Shown here: one piece after another, positions 36,097 through 46,622 of the stretch
Layout of the letters: every line of letters starts with the position of its first letter
How positions within the stretch are numbered: the first letter of the stretch is position 1
Source of the DNA: Bufo bufo
Taxonomy: Eukaryota > Chordata > Amphibia > Anura > Bufonidae
Assembly (NCBI RefSeq): GCF_905171765.1
Contig: NC_053390.1
Location: 513,281,565-513,345,564 of the forward strand
Direction of reading: 5' to 3'
DNA: 64,000 bases
Translations under genes and position numbers: made by a program
Notes under the pieces: generated by a model
What the model saw: the letters and a program-made list of their open reading frames with translations, nothing else
Database searches by the model: none
Told to the model about the DNA's origin: nothing

Positions 36097-37732
36097 CAGT
36101 GGGATGCGAAAGTTTGGGCAACCTTGTTAATCGTCATGATTTTCCTGTATAAATCATTGGTTGTTACAATAAAAAATGTCAGTTAAATATATCATATAGG
36201 AGACACACACAGTGATATTTGAGAAGTGAAATGAAGTTTATTGGATTTACAGAAAGTGTTCTATAATTGTTTAAACAAAATTAGGCAGGTGCATAAATTT
36301 GGGCACTGTTGTCATTTTATTGATTCCAAAACCTTTAGAACTAATTATTGGAACTCAAATTGGCTTGGTAAGCTCAGTAAACCCCTAACCTACATACACA
36401 GGTGAATCCAATTATGAGAAAGAGTATTTAAGGGGGTCAATTGTAAGTTCCCTTCCTCTTTTAATTTTCTCTGAAAAGTAGCAACATGGGGGTCTCAAAA
36501 CAACTCTCAAATGACCTGAAGACAAACATTGTTCACCATCATGGTTTAGGGGAAGGATACAGAAAGCTGTCTCAGAGATTTCAGCTGTCTGTTTCCACAG
36601 TTAGGAACATATTGAGGAAATAGAAGACCACAGGCTCAGTTCAAGTTAAGGCTCGAAGTGGCAGACCAAGAAAAATCTCGGATAGACAGAAGCGACGTAT
36701 GGTGAGAACAGTCCGAGTCAACCCACAGACCAGCACCAAAGACCTACAACATCATCTTGCTGCAGATGAAGTCACTGTGCATCGTTCAACCATTCGGCGC
36801 ACTTTACACAAGGAGATGCTGTATGCGAGAGTGCTGCAGCGGAAGCCTTTTCTCCACCCACAGCACAAAAAGTGCCGCTTGAGGTGGGCTAAAGCACATT
36901 TGGACAAGCCAGCTTCATTTTGGAATAAGGTGCTGTGGACTGATGAAACTAAAATTTAGTTATTTGGCCATAACAAGGGGCGTTGTGCATGGAGGAAAAA
37001 GAACACAGCATTCCAAGAAAAACAGCTGCTACCTACTGTAAAATATGGTGGTGGTTCCATCATGCTGTAGGGCTGTGTGGCCAGTGCAGGGACTGGGAAT
37101 CTTGTCAAAGTTGAGGGACGCATGGATTCCACTCAGTATCAGCAGATTCTGGAGACCAATGTCCAGGAATCAGTGACAAAGCTGAAGCTGCGCCGGGGCT
37201 GGATCTTTCAACAAGACAACGACCCTAAACACTGCTCAAAATCCACTAAGGCATTTATGCAGAGGAACAAGTACAACGTTCTGTAATGGCCATCTCAGTC
37301 CCCAGATCTGAATATAATTGAAAATCTGTGGTGTGACTTAAAGAGAGCTGTCCATGCTCAGAAGCCATCAAACCTGAATGAACTAAAGATGTTTTGTAAA
37401 GAGGAATGGTCCAAAATACCTTCAACTAGAATCCAGACTCTCATTGGAACCTACAGGACGCGTTTAGAGGCTGTCATTTCTGCAAAAGGAGGATCTACTA
37501 AATATTGATTTAATTTCTTTTTGTGGTGCCCAAATTTATGCACCTGCCTAATTTTGTTTTAACAATTATAGCACACTTTCTGCAAATCCAATAAACTTCA
37601 TTTCACTTCTCAAATATCACTGTGTGTGTCTCCTATATGATATATTTAACTGACATTTTTTATCGTAACGGCCAACGATTTATACAGGAAAATCATGATG
37701 ATTAACAAGGTTGCCCAAACTTTCGCATCCCA

Positions 37733-37735
<3 letters not shown>
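36097..37735 (+). mobile_element. Nearly complete Tc1 element, 1639 bp
   Basis: Exact inverted ends cagtgggatgcgaaagtttg and caaactttcgcatcccactg, each flanked by TA. Inverted repeats of about 210 bp (to about 36308 on the left, from about 37527 on the right). The transposase gene is full length with no frameshift. It is the best-preserved Tc1 in the window. Confidence 0.95.
36486..37508 (+). pseudogene. Full-length Tc1 transposase with four stops
   Basis: Cut-and-paste transposase of the Tc1 (DD34E) family. ATG 36486 is chosen because it gives 341 codons, the family's usual length, ending in TGA 37506-37508. The first 115 or so residues are the paired-like DNA-binding helices (SKQLSNDLKTNIVHHHGLG, then the GRPRK linker). 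Catalytic residues: D153 in LWTDETKI, D244 in QQDNDPKH, E279 in DLNIIENLW, with exactly 34 residues between the last two. In-frame stops are at codons 46, 158, 195 and 267 (TAG, TAG, TAG, TAA). There is no frameshift. The usual NPIE is NIIE here. Confidence 0.95.
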
Positions 37736-37769
<34 letters not shown>

Positions 37770-37775
37770 TATATA
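37736..37775. repeat. (TA)n microsatellite between two Tc1 copies
   Basis: About 40 bp of alternating T and A with one aaat interruption, filling the whole gap between the Tc1 elements at 36097 and 37776. Confidence 0.95.
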
Positions 37776-39272
37776 CAGCCCTGATAAAAAGTTTAAGACC
37801 ACTTGAAAAATGGCAAAAAATCATATTTAGTATGGCTGGATCTTAACAAAGATCCAAGTAGAGCTTCAACATGCAACCAGAAGAAAACATTTTTATGAGC
37901 ATTCAATTTAATGAAAACAACGAATAAACTGAAACAGGCTGTTTTTCAGCTGATCAAAAGTTTAGGACCACACCTCCAAAAAAAAAACTAAACCCCCCCT
38001 GAAACAGAAATCCAACTTCCAAACATAAACTCAGTAATGAGTAGCTCCGCCGTTATTGTTTATCACTTAAAAAATTTGTTTCGGCATGCTTGACGCAAGC
38101 GTTTCCATGAGGTGAGTGGGAACATTTCTCCAAGTGGTGAAGACGGCCGCACGAAGGCCATCTACTGTCTGGAACTGTTGTCTATTTTTGTAAACTTCCC
38201 TTGCCATCTATCCCCAAAGGTTCTCAATTGAATTTAGATCAGGGGAACACGCAGGATGGGCCAAAAAAGTGATGTTATTCTCCTGGAAGAAGTCCCTTGT
38301 CCTGCGGGCATTGTGTACTGTAGCGTTGTCCTGTTGAAAAACCCAGTCGTTACCACACAGACGAGGGCCCTCAGTCATGAGGAATGCTCTCTGCAACATC
38401 TGGACATAGCCAGCGGCCGTTTGACGCCCCCGCACTTCCTGAAGCTCCATTGTTCCACTGAAGGAAAAAGCACCCCAGACCATTATGGCGCTCCCTCCAC
38501 TGTGGCGCGTAGAAAACATCTCAGGTGGGATCTGTTTGTCATGCCAGTAAGGTTGAAAACCATCAGGACCATCAAGGTAAAAAAAATTCTCATCAGAGAA
38601 TAAAACTTTCTTCCACCTTTGAATGTCCCATGTTTGGTGCTCTCTTGCAAAGTCTAAACGAGTAGTTCTGTAGCATTCAAGGAGACGAGATCTTTGAAGA
38701 TGTTTTTTGTTTTTGAAGCCCTTCAGTCTCAGATGCCGTATGATTGTTATGGGGCTGCAGGGGTTGAGGATCGTCCAGTGTCTTGACGGACAGCCAATTG
38801 GATCCTCCGGCTCAGTGCTGATGAAATTTTTTTGTGTCTTCCACTTGACTTTTTTGTTCCATAACCCTCAGGATCATGTAAGAAATTCCAAATGACTGTC
38901 TTACTGCGTCCCACATCAGCAGCGATGTCGCGCTGTGAGAGACCCTGCTTATGCAGTTCAACAACCCGACCACGTTCAAAAAGGGAGTTTTTTTGCCTTT
39001 GCCATCACAACGTGTGACTACCTGACAGAAAATGACAATGAATCCACATCTTTGCACAGATTTGGCCTTTTAAAGGCATGTGGTCCTAATATTTGGATCA
39101 GCTGGAAAACAGCCTGTTTCAGTTTAATCGTTATTTTCAATTAATTGAATGTTCAAAAAATGTTTTGTCTCACTCTCATTTCTTCTTGTTGCATGTGAAG
39201 CTCTACTTGGAACCTTGTTAAGATCCAACAATGTAAAATATGATTTTTTGCTATTTTTCAAGTGGTCTTAAA
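37776..39272 (-). mobile_element. Tc1-like element, minus strand
   Basis: Left end cagccctgataaaaagttta; the mirrored right end reads caagtggtcttaaa and then decays into T-rich sequence. Inner inverted-repeat words (gatcttaacaaagatccaag, gagcttcaacatgcaac) match the right-hand side (cttgttaagatccaaca, gttgcatgtgaagctc). A different Tc1 family from its neighbour. Confidence 0.9.
38031..39005 (-). pseudogene. Tc1-like transposase, frameshifted
   Basis: Starts at the ATG complement at 39003-39005 (MAKAKK) and ends at 38031. A 2-base loss soon after the start shifts the frame. The best open part is 38208-38519: [31 protein letters not shown] (second catalytic D) and [12 protein letters not shown] (catalytic E) with 34 residues between D and E. 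A TAG then replaces the next tryptophan codon. DD34E layout is complete but the gene is dead. Confidence 0.9.
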
Positions 39273-39307
39273 TTTTATTTTTATTTTTTTTATATATTTT
39301 TTTTAAA

Positions 39308-39380
39308 TGACTGGCTATGCAGTTAGCTTCTGCATCATAGCGCTGAACTTTAACCACTACACTATATAGCTGCATAATCA
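39308..39380 (-). repeat. Third tRNA-like piece
   Basis: The minus strand reads tagtgtagtggttaaagttc followed by cagcgctatgatgcagaagc, an A-box-like arm and a second stem. It lies between the Tc1 at 37776 and the right arm of the hAT foldback. Weaker than the other two. Confidence 0.35.
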
Positions 39381-39493
39381 GTAAAAAAAAATAAAAAATA
39401 ATGAGACTTCTACTGTATAGATCTCAGTAGAAGTACAGTACAGTTGAAGTCTCATATTTATTTATTTTTTTATTTATTTAGTGACTGGCTATG

Positions 39494-39560
39494 CTGCTAT
39501 TATAGCGTGGTTAAGTGCCTTGCCTCTAATACAGAAGGTTGTGAGTTCTAATCCCAGCAG
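39494..39560 (+). repeat. tRNA-like sequence in right arm
   Basis: Reads tatagcgtggttaagtgcct, then tgtgagttctaatccc. Inverted partner of 34973-35036, so the tRNA-like block was present before the foldback formed, or was copied between arms. Confidence 0.55.
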
Positions 39561-39856
39561 AAACTTTTCTGAAATATAGGCTAAATTGTATATTTTGTAT
39601 TAAATTAGTATTTTGCATTAAAGTGTATTTAAATTAGATTTAAATACACTGGGGTGTCCCCAAGCACTGACTCCATATATGGACATAGCTATATATGGAG
39701 TCAGAGCAGGGACTCCTAAGCCGCTGACTCATACTGATTCCCTCGCTGTACAGCGATCTTCTGCATAGAAATAGAGGCTAAATTAGATTTAAATGCACTG
39801 ACTCAAGCAATACACTGGTGTTCGGCCGAGCATGCTCGCTCAACACTATTCCTAAT

Positions 39857-40607
39857 ATCTTCATTCATACAGAGCTTAAGAAGTTTACTGGGATCAGCAT
39901 ATTAACAGCCAATCCTTAGGACAGGCAGTCAGTTTCAGATTAGTGGCACTCTGATAATTAGCCTCTTCATTGTTTATCTCGGGCTGTCTATCTGCATGCT
40001 GTACATAGAGTAGAGGTGGTGCAGGATAATGTGGTTTGATTTTATTCAACTGAAGGCGGTAAAGCTACAATACCCTGCACTAAATAGACAGCATGCAGGT
40101 AGATTTCACTGTAAAAGCAAATGTCTCTATAGGCATCCAAACACCTGAACCGTTTGAGCTTAAATTTATGACATAGTTAAATCCAGTGTTCAGGAAGGTT
40201 TTCATAAAGGTCCTGAGCTTGCCGGATGGCACCAGGCTACAATAGGAGCTACAGGAGGGTGCTATATCCAGCCACAGTTACACTGTCTCCATCTTCCTTC
40301 TAATGTCTTCACATTGGCACCCCAAGTTTGGCATATAGAGGAATCAGGTATCTGGGAAGGTTTTTGTGAAGGTCCCAACCTTGCTGGACGTCATTAGGCC
40401 AACAGTAATGTGCTGTCTCCAGCCACGGTTGCAGTTTGGGCACATATTAAAGCTTTCAGTCATAACTCTTGAAGCGAGGCGGCAACTGCCAGTTGCTCAT
40501 CCTGACTTCACTAGTATCCTTTGGACCCAGTAAAAATTACCTGAATAGTAAAACCAACTACTCCCTGGATATGCTGATAGAGCAAAAGTTTTTATTCCAC
40601 TCATTAA
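39857..40607. repeat. No gene; diverged tandem pair
   Basis: aggaaggttttcataaaggtc (40193) and gggaaggtttttgtgaaggtc (40357) start two related segments that end in ccagccacagttacac and ccagccacggttgcag. Unit about 160 bp, strongly diverged. Confidence 0.5.
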
Positions 40608-41205
40608 GATCTCATGCACATAAATGTACGGTATGTATGTGTTTTGCAGTCCACAAGCCGTGTGCATGCCGCAATTTTTTTCCACCTCCTTTAGAAATGT
40701 CATATTCATATCCACAAAGCAGGCAAGAACAGGACTTATCTTTTTTTGGGGGCTGGTGGAACGGACATATGGATTTGGACAGCACACAGTGTGCTATCTG
40801 CATTTTTTGAGGCCCCATTGAAATGAATAGGTCCACATCTGATCGGACTCTGCATGCTTCTCACATAGACAATTGTACATATATTGTCTGTTCCAGAGTT
40901 GGATCAACTAAAAATCTTTTTGGGTCATTTATCAAACTGGTGTAAAGTAGAACTGGCTTACTTGTTCATAGCAACCAATTAGATTCCACCTTTCATTTTC
41001 CAAAGGAGCTGTCAATAATGAAAGGTGGAATCCGATTGGTTGCTATGGGCAACTAAGCTGGTTCTACTTTGCACCAGTTTGATAAATGACCCAAAAAGAT
41101 TTTTAGTTGATCCAATTCTGGAGCAGGCAATATATGTACAATTGTCTATGTGAGAAGCATGCAGAGTCCGATCAGATGTGGAACCATTCATTTCAATGTC
41201 TATGC
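40608..41205. mobile_element. Foldback built on an AGGCCTCATG-type MITE
   Basis: The left part (40608-40850) has the family's interior words (acagcacacagtgtgctatc, ccccattgaaatgaatag). From about 40838 the sequence folds back on itself about a centre near 41009: gactctgcatgcttctcaca and gggtcatttatcaaactggt are mirrored at 41150-41172 and 41075-41095. The arms contain the tttatcaaactggtgtaaag word common to several repeats here. Confidence 0.75.
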
Positions 41206-41468
41206 ACCTGGTGATAAAACTGGTAATGTTCTTTTATCAACAGACTCTCTCATAGAGTCTTATGAATCCATCTTCTAGCTGTTAGGCATATAGGAAGTTA
41301 AAATGAAACAATCAGTGTGTAACTACTGGGGTATATAGGGCTACTGGTGATTCCCCATAAACAACAAAATAAGAGAATAAGTCCAATGAGAACAAGTCCA
41401 ATGAGCACAAACAGACTGACACTGCATCCCAGGGCAGCGCAGGGTACTTTTTCTAATATGTGTGTGTA
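41206..41468. other. No feature recognised
   Basis: Contains a local direct repeat, gtccaatgagaacaa / gtccaatgagcacaaa, near 41380-41410. Confidence 0.4.
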
Positions 41469-42907
41469 CAGTTAGGTCCATATATATTTGGACACTGACA
41501 CAAATTGAGTTTGTTTTTTTACCTGTTTGCTAAAACATATTCAAGTTATAGTTATATAATGGACATGACCATAAAGTCCAAACATTTAGCTTTTATTTGC
41601 GGGTATCCACATTAAAATTGGATGAAGGGTTTAGGAGTTTCAGCTCCTTTACATGTGGCACGCTGGCACCCTGTTTTTAAAGGGACCAAAAGTAACTGGA
41701 CAATTTACTCAATGTTTCATGGGCAGGTGAGGGCAATTCCTTCATTATTTCATTCTCAATTAAGCACATAAAAGGCCTGGAGTTGATTTGAGGTGTGCTT
41801 GCATTTTGAAGATTTTGCTAAGAAGTAAACATGCGGTCAAAGGAGCTCTCCATGCAAGTGAAATAAGTCATCCCTTATCTGCGAAAACAGAAAAAACCCA
41901 TCCGAGAAATTGCTACACTATTATGAGTGGCAAAATTTACAGTTTGGTACATCCTGAGAAAGAAAGAAAGCATTGGTGACCTCAACAAGACCTGGATGCT
42001 GACAGAAGACAACAGTGGTGGATGATCGCAGAATAATTACCATGGTGAAGAGAAACCACTTCACAACAGAAAACCAAGTGAACAACACCCTCCAGGATAT
42101 AGGCGTATCAATATCCACCATAAAGAGAGAACAGCATGAAAGTAAATACAGTGGGTACAGATCATGATCAAAAGCATACCACATCATCTGTAAAACACAG
42201 CGGAGGCAGTGTGATGGCTTGGGCATGCATGGCTGCCAGTGGCACTGGGTCCCTAGTGTTTATTGATGATGTGATACAGGACAGAAGCAGCCGGATGAAT
42301 TCTGGGAGTTTCAGAGACATACTGTGTGCTCAAATCCAGCCAAACTGATTGGTCTGCGTTTCATAATACAGATGGACAATGACCCAAAACATAAAGCCAA
42401 AGCTACCCAGGAGTTTATTAAAGCAAAGAAGTAGAATATTCTTGAATGGACAAGTCAGTCACCTAATGTGAACCCTATAGAACTTGCATTTCACTTGTTA
42501 AAGACTAAACTTCAGACAGAAAGGCCCACAAACAAACAGCAACAGAAAACCGCTGCAGTAAAGGCCTGGCAGAGCATTGAAAAGGAGGAAACACAGGGTC
42601 TGGTGATGTCCATGTGTTCAGGACTTCAGGCAGTCATTGCCAACAAAGGGTTTTCAGCCAAGTATTAGAATTTAACATTTTATTTACAATGATTTAATAT
42701 GTCCAACTACTTTTGAGCCCCTGAAATGAAGGGATTGAGTTTAAAAAATGCTTTAGTTCCTCACATTTTTATGCAATCATCTTGTTCAACCCACTGAATT
42801 AAAGCTGAAAGTCTGAACTTCAAATGCATCTGAATTGTTTTGTTCAAAATCCATTGTGGTAATGTACAGAACAAAAATTAGAAAAATGTTGTCTCTGTCC
42901 AAATAGC

Positions 42908-42912
<5 letters not shown>
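41469..42912 (+). mobile_element. Tc1 element, internally deleted
   Basis: Left end cagttaggtccatatatatt; the right end is a weaker mirror (ctctgtccaaatagctg) followed by (TA)n. Start codon at 41831 and stop at 42666-42668 enclose a shortened transposase gene. Confidence 0.8.
41831..42668 (+). pseudogene. Tc1 transposase, deleted and frameshifted
   Basis: The N-terminal part starts MRSKELSMQVK and then meets a stop. A deletion near 42160 removes the segment with the first catalytic aspartate. The second half is readable: GGSVMAWACMAASGTGSLVF, QMDNDPKHKAKATQEF (second D) and SQSPNVNPIELAFHLLK (E), 34 residues apart if the in-frame TAG is counted. The TAG lies after KK, where related copies have tryptophan. 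Confidence 0.85.

Positions 42913-42951
<39 letters not shown>
42913..42951. repeat. (TA)n microsatellite between two Tc1 copies
   Basis: Alternating TA with one ttta, filling the gap between the element ending at 42912 and the one starting at 42952. Confidence 0.9.
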
Positions 42952-43843
42952 CAGTCAGGTCCATAAATATTGGGACATCGACACAATTGTCACATTTTTG
43001 GCTCTATGCACCACCACAATGGATTTGAAATGAAATGAACTAGATGTGCTTTAACTGCAGACTGTCAGCTTTAATTTGAGGGTATTTACATCCAAATCAG
43101 GTGAACGGTGTAGGAATTACAACAGTTTGCATATGTGCCTCCCACTTGTTAAGGGACCAAAAGTAATGGGACAATTGACTTCTCAGCTGTGCCATGGCCA
43201 GGTGTGTGTTATTCCCTCATTATCCCAATTACAATGAGAAGATAAAAGGTCCAGAGTTCATTTCAAGTGTGCTATTTGCATTTGTAATCTGTTGCTGTCA
43301 ACGCTGAAGATGAGATCCAAAGAGCTGTCACTATCAGTGAAGCAAGCTATCATTAGGCTGAAAAAAACAAAACAAACCCATCAGAGAGATAGCAAAAACA
43401 TTAGGCGTGGCCAAAACAACTGTTTGGAACATTCTAAAAAAAGAATAAACGCATCGGTGAGCTCAGCAACACCAAAAGACCCGGAAGACCACGGAAAACA
43501 ACTGTGGTGAAAGACAAAATAATTCTTTCCCTGGTGAAGAAAACACCCTTCACAACAGTTGGCCAGATCAAAACACTCTCCAGGAGGTAGGTGTATGTGT
43601 GTCAAAGTCAACAATCAAGAGAAGACTTCACCAGAGTGAATACAGAGGGTTCACCAAAAGATGTAAAACATTGGTGAGCCTCAAAAACAGGAAGGCCAGA
43701 TTAGAGTTTGCCAAACGACATCTAAAAAGCCTTCACAGTTCTGGAACAACATCCTATGGACAGATGAGATCAAGATCAACTTGTACCAGAGTGATGGGAA
43801 GAGAAGAGTATGGAGAAGGAAAGGAACTGCTCATGATCCTAAG

Positions 43844-44776
43844 TAGTGATGTGCCATATTCGATTTCGCGATATTTCGCGAATATTCGATTGAATATTCA
43901 TATTATATTAGTCGAAATCGAATATTCGTAATTATTTCATTTATCGCGAATAATATGCGATTAAATTAATCGTACGATTTTTTATTATTTTTTCTGTATA
44001 TGACTATGGCTAGGCTAATATGTGTATTTTACGAATATTCTTAATATTGCTCTAACTTCGTCTTTTAGAATATTCGTAATATTGCTCTAACTCTGTCTTT
44101 AAGAATATTACGAATATTCTAAAAGACGAAGTTAGAGCAATATTAAGAATATTCTAAAATACGAAGTTAGAGCAATAATATTCCACTTTGGCATACTGCT
44201 CCCCGACAAGCGTCCCCGTCACCATGGGAACGCCTGTGGGTTAGAATATACCATCGGATCTGAGGTTTTACGATCTCAGGGAAAACTCAAATCCGATGGT
44301 ATTTTCTAACCCACAGGCGTTCCCATGGTGACGGGGACACTTGTCGGGGTGTTTGTTGTATGCTGAAGTTGATTAAATAACGATTTTGTCATGCGCTCGG
44401 GCACACATATTAACCATTATGATTTTTCTGTTGTAATATTCGTGAACTCGAATATTATAACCGAGATTATTGGTTTCGATTAGAATATTCTAAAATTGAA
44501 TATACAGCAATATATTCTTTATTTCGAATATTCCGGTCCATCTGAAAACGTGATTCCTTCCAGCTTCAATTCAGTTGCTTGTGGGCCAATGGCTCATTGA
44601 CCCACAAGCAAGAAGCAGGGAGGAATCATAAATTTTCAGATGAAAAAAATAAATAAAAAAAATACGAATATTCGATTTCGCGAATATATGGAACTATAAT
44701 CGAAATATTCGAGAAATCTCAAAATTGCGATATTCGAGATAAAAATTCGAAATTCGAATATTCACGCTCAACACTA
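43844..44776. mobile_element. hAT element, 933 bp, non-autonomous
   Basis: Exact 8-bp duplication atcctaag at 43836-43843 and 44777-44784. Ends tagtgatgtgccatattcg and cacgctcaacacta belong to the same family as the element at 34704. The body is unusually rich in the words cgaatattcg and gcgaaat, and includes two nested inverted repeats (about 44035-44170 and 44205-44350). No transposase frame. Confidence 0.95.
44205..44350. repeat. Palindromic cargo module
   Basis: cgtccccgtcaccatgggaa at about 44211 pairs with ttcccatggtgacggggaca at about 44320-44340; arms of about 70 bp with a short loop. One arm closely matches 3377-3438 and its mirror at about 4600-4690 in a different MITE. Confidence 0.85.
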
Positions 44777-45461
44777 ATCCTAAGCATACCACCTCATCAA
44801 TGAAGCATGGTGGTGGTAGTGTGATGATGGGGGCATGTATGGCTGAATTCTGAAGTGTTTCGGGCAATATTATCTGCTCATATTCAGCCAAATGCTTCAG
44901 AACTCATTGGACGGCGCTTCACAGTGCAGATGGACAATGACCCAAAGCATACTGCAAAAGCAACCAAAGAGTTTTTTAAGGGAAAGAAGTGAAATGTTAT
45001 GCAATGGCCAAGTCAATCACCTGACCTAAATCTGATTGAGCATGCATTTCACTTGCTGAAGACAAAACTGAAGGGAAAATGCCCCAAGAACAAGCAGGAA
45101 CTGAAGAAAGTTGCAGTAGAGGCCTGGTAGAGCATCACCAGGGATGAAACCCAGCGTCTGGTGATGTCTATGCGTTCCAGACTTCAGGCTGTAATTGACT
45201 GCAAAGGATTTGCAACCAAGTATTCAATTGTGAAAGTTTGATTTATAATTATTATTCTGTCCCATTACTTTTGGTCCCTTAACACGTGAGAGGCACATAT
45301 GCAAACTGTTGTAATTCCTACACCGTTCACCTGATTTGGATGTAAATACCCTCAAATTAAAGCACATCTAGTTCGTTTCATTTCAAATCCATTGTGGTGG
45401 TGTATAGAGCCAAAAATGTTACAATTGTGTCGATGTCCCAATATTTATGGACCTGACTGTA

Positions 45462-45485
45462 TATATATATATATATATATATACA

Positions 45486-45545
<60 letters not shown>
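45462..45545. repeat. (TA)n microsatellite
   Basis: Alternating TA over about 80 bp with one cactg interruption near 45483, immediately outside the Tc1 right end. Confidence 0.95.
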
Positions 45546-45548
<3 letters not shown>

Positions 45549-46622
45549 TTATCTAACCAGTTCTCTAACTAAAAGCAGTTAGCAGTTAAACTTACTTACT
45601 ATATCAAAATCAAATTGTCACCCTCTAATGACACAATCCACTTTTCTGACTGTGGGCAAACAGATTTGGCTCCTGGCCCCCAATCATCAGAAAACAAGTC
45701 ACAAAGAATGTTGATGTGTGCTGTCATATCAGATATTTATGACTGGAGCTACAGTAGTTGTATGCAAAGGATAGGATATTGTGATAGTGATTTAGGAGAG
45801 CAGATGCTTGGACATGTAGCCATCCTAACCTTCCCCAAAGCTGTGGCTCAAGATGGGAATGTCCTAGAGCTTGTTATTACTGTCCCAGCTGTCCAAGGCA
45901 TATTTCTCCCGTAGTCAGAAAATCTATTGCCTGAATAATTTGTTTGAGTGATACAGTTCAAATATTTCCATCGAGTAGCTAAAGGGTCAGTGCAACTGAT
46001 CTAATTTTTAAAGGATGCAGTATGAAGATATCTCATCTGAGGTTGTAAATACATTTCTTAGGGTTTAATGAACATTATAAGTAGCACACACCAACTTTGG
46101 ACTATGAATAATGTGATACTGCATTAACGAAAATTTATACTAATGCAATGAATTTTGGTTAACTGCCCTTTTCAATGAAGGCTGTATGCAGGTATCTATA
46201 TGTTTCATGTCTTGGCAATGTTCTACTAGTCAACTTCAAGAACAGGTCAAGAAATGCAAATCTTAAATGTGAAAGGTGAAGTGGTTAATTAAATAAGTAA
46301 ATAATTTAAAACTATGAGCATATTCTTGTGCTTAGAAGGCTAATGAAATGGGTCATTGATAAGACTTAGACTATGAGTCACTTAGCTGGACACTAGAGCT
46401 ACAATCATCTTCTAAATAACTTGGAATTGTGGATGTTCTAAATGGAAGACTTAGGCTTGCCTTTCACTATACAAACATTATCATTATAGACGAGTGAATC
46501 GATTTGGTTTTAATAGAATTCTGTCAGAATTTTCCTAACATTTGGGTTAAAACCAAATAAAATTTTTTGAAAATCAGACATCATATAGCACATAGCAATC
46601 TCTTTCTAGCAAAGTTAGAACC
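45546..46622. other. No gene supported
   Basis: The 99-codon frame at 45615-45914 has no recognisable domain. Otherwise AT-rich. Confidence 0.4.

Larger units (their letters stand above)
34704..39848. mobile_element. hAT foldback element with nested Tc1 insertions
   Basis: Bracketed by the exact 8-bp duplication ttcctaat (34696-34703 and 39849-39856). Ends are tagtgttgatcgagc and gctcgctcaacacta. Long inverted arms follow: ctgactccatatatagctat on the left is mirrored by atagctatatatggagtcag on the right, as is the tRNA-like block. The centre is (TA)n plus three Tc1 elements (35145-36082, 36097-37735, 37776-39272). Without them the hAT element would be roughly 1 kb. No hAT transposase is present, so it was moved by an enzyme encoded elsewhere. 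Confidence 0.9.
43310..45241 (+). pseudogene. Tc1 transposase interrupted by hAT element
   Basis: Starts MRSKELSLSVKQAIIRLKK at 43310 (same start as the copy at 41831, so a related family) and ends at TGA 45239-45241. The N-terminal half has frameshifts (about 43360, 43445). The insertion lies after the first-D segment (ILWTDEIKI in one frame, about 43750-43780). After it come QMDNDPKHTAKATKEFF (second D) and SQSPDLNLIEHAFHLLK (E), 34 residues apart, with TGA after KK. Not functional. Confidence 0.9.
42952..45459 (+). mobile_element. Tc1 element split by a hAT insertion
   Basis: Ends cagtcaggtccataaatatt and aatatttatggacctgactg are exact inverses with TA on both sides (42950-42951, 45460-45461). 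Inverted repeats of about 200 bp. Removing the hAT element (43844-44776) and one duplicated 8-mer leaves about 1.57 kb, a normal Tc1 length. Confidence 0.95.

Noticed and set aside
35145..45459. Nested Tc1 cluster as one large composite transposon
   Set aside because: Each Tc1 has its own matched ends and TA flanks, and the families differ; independent insertions explain the data better.
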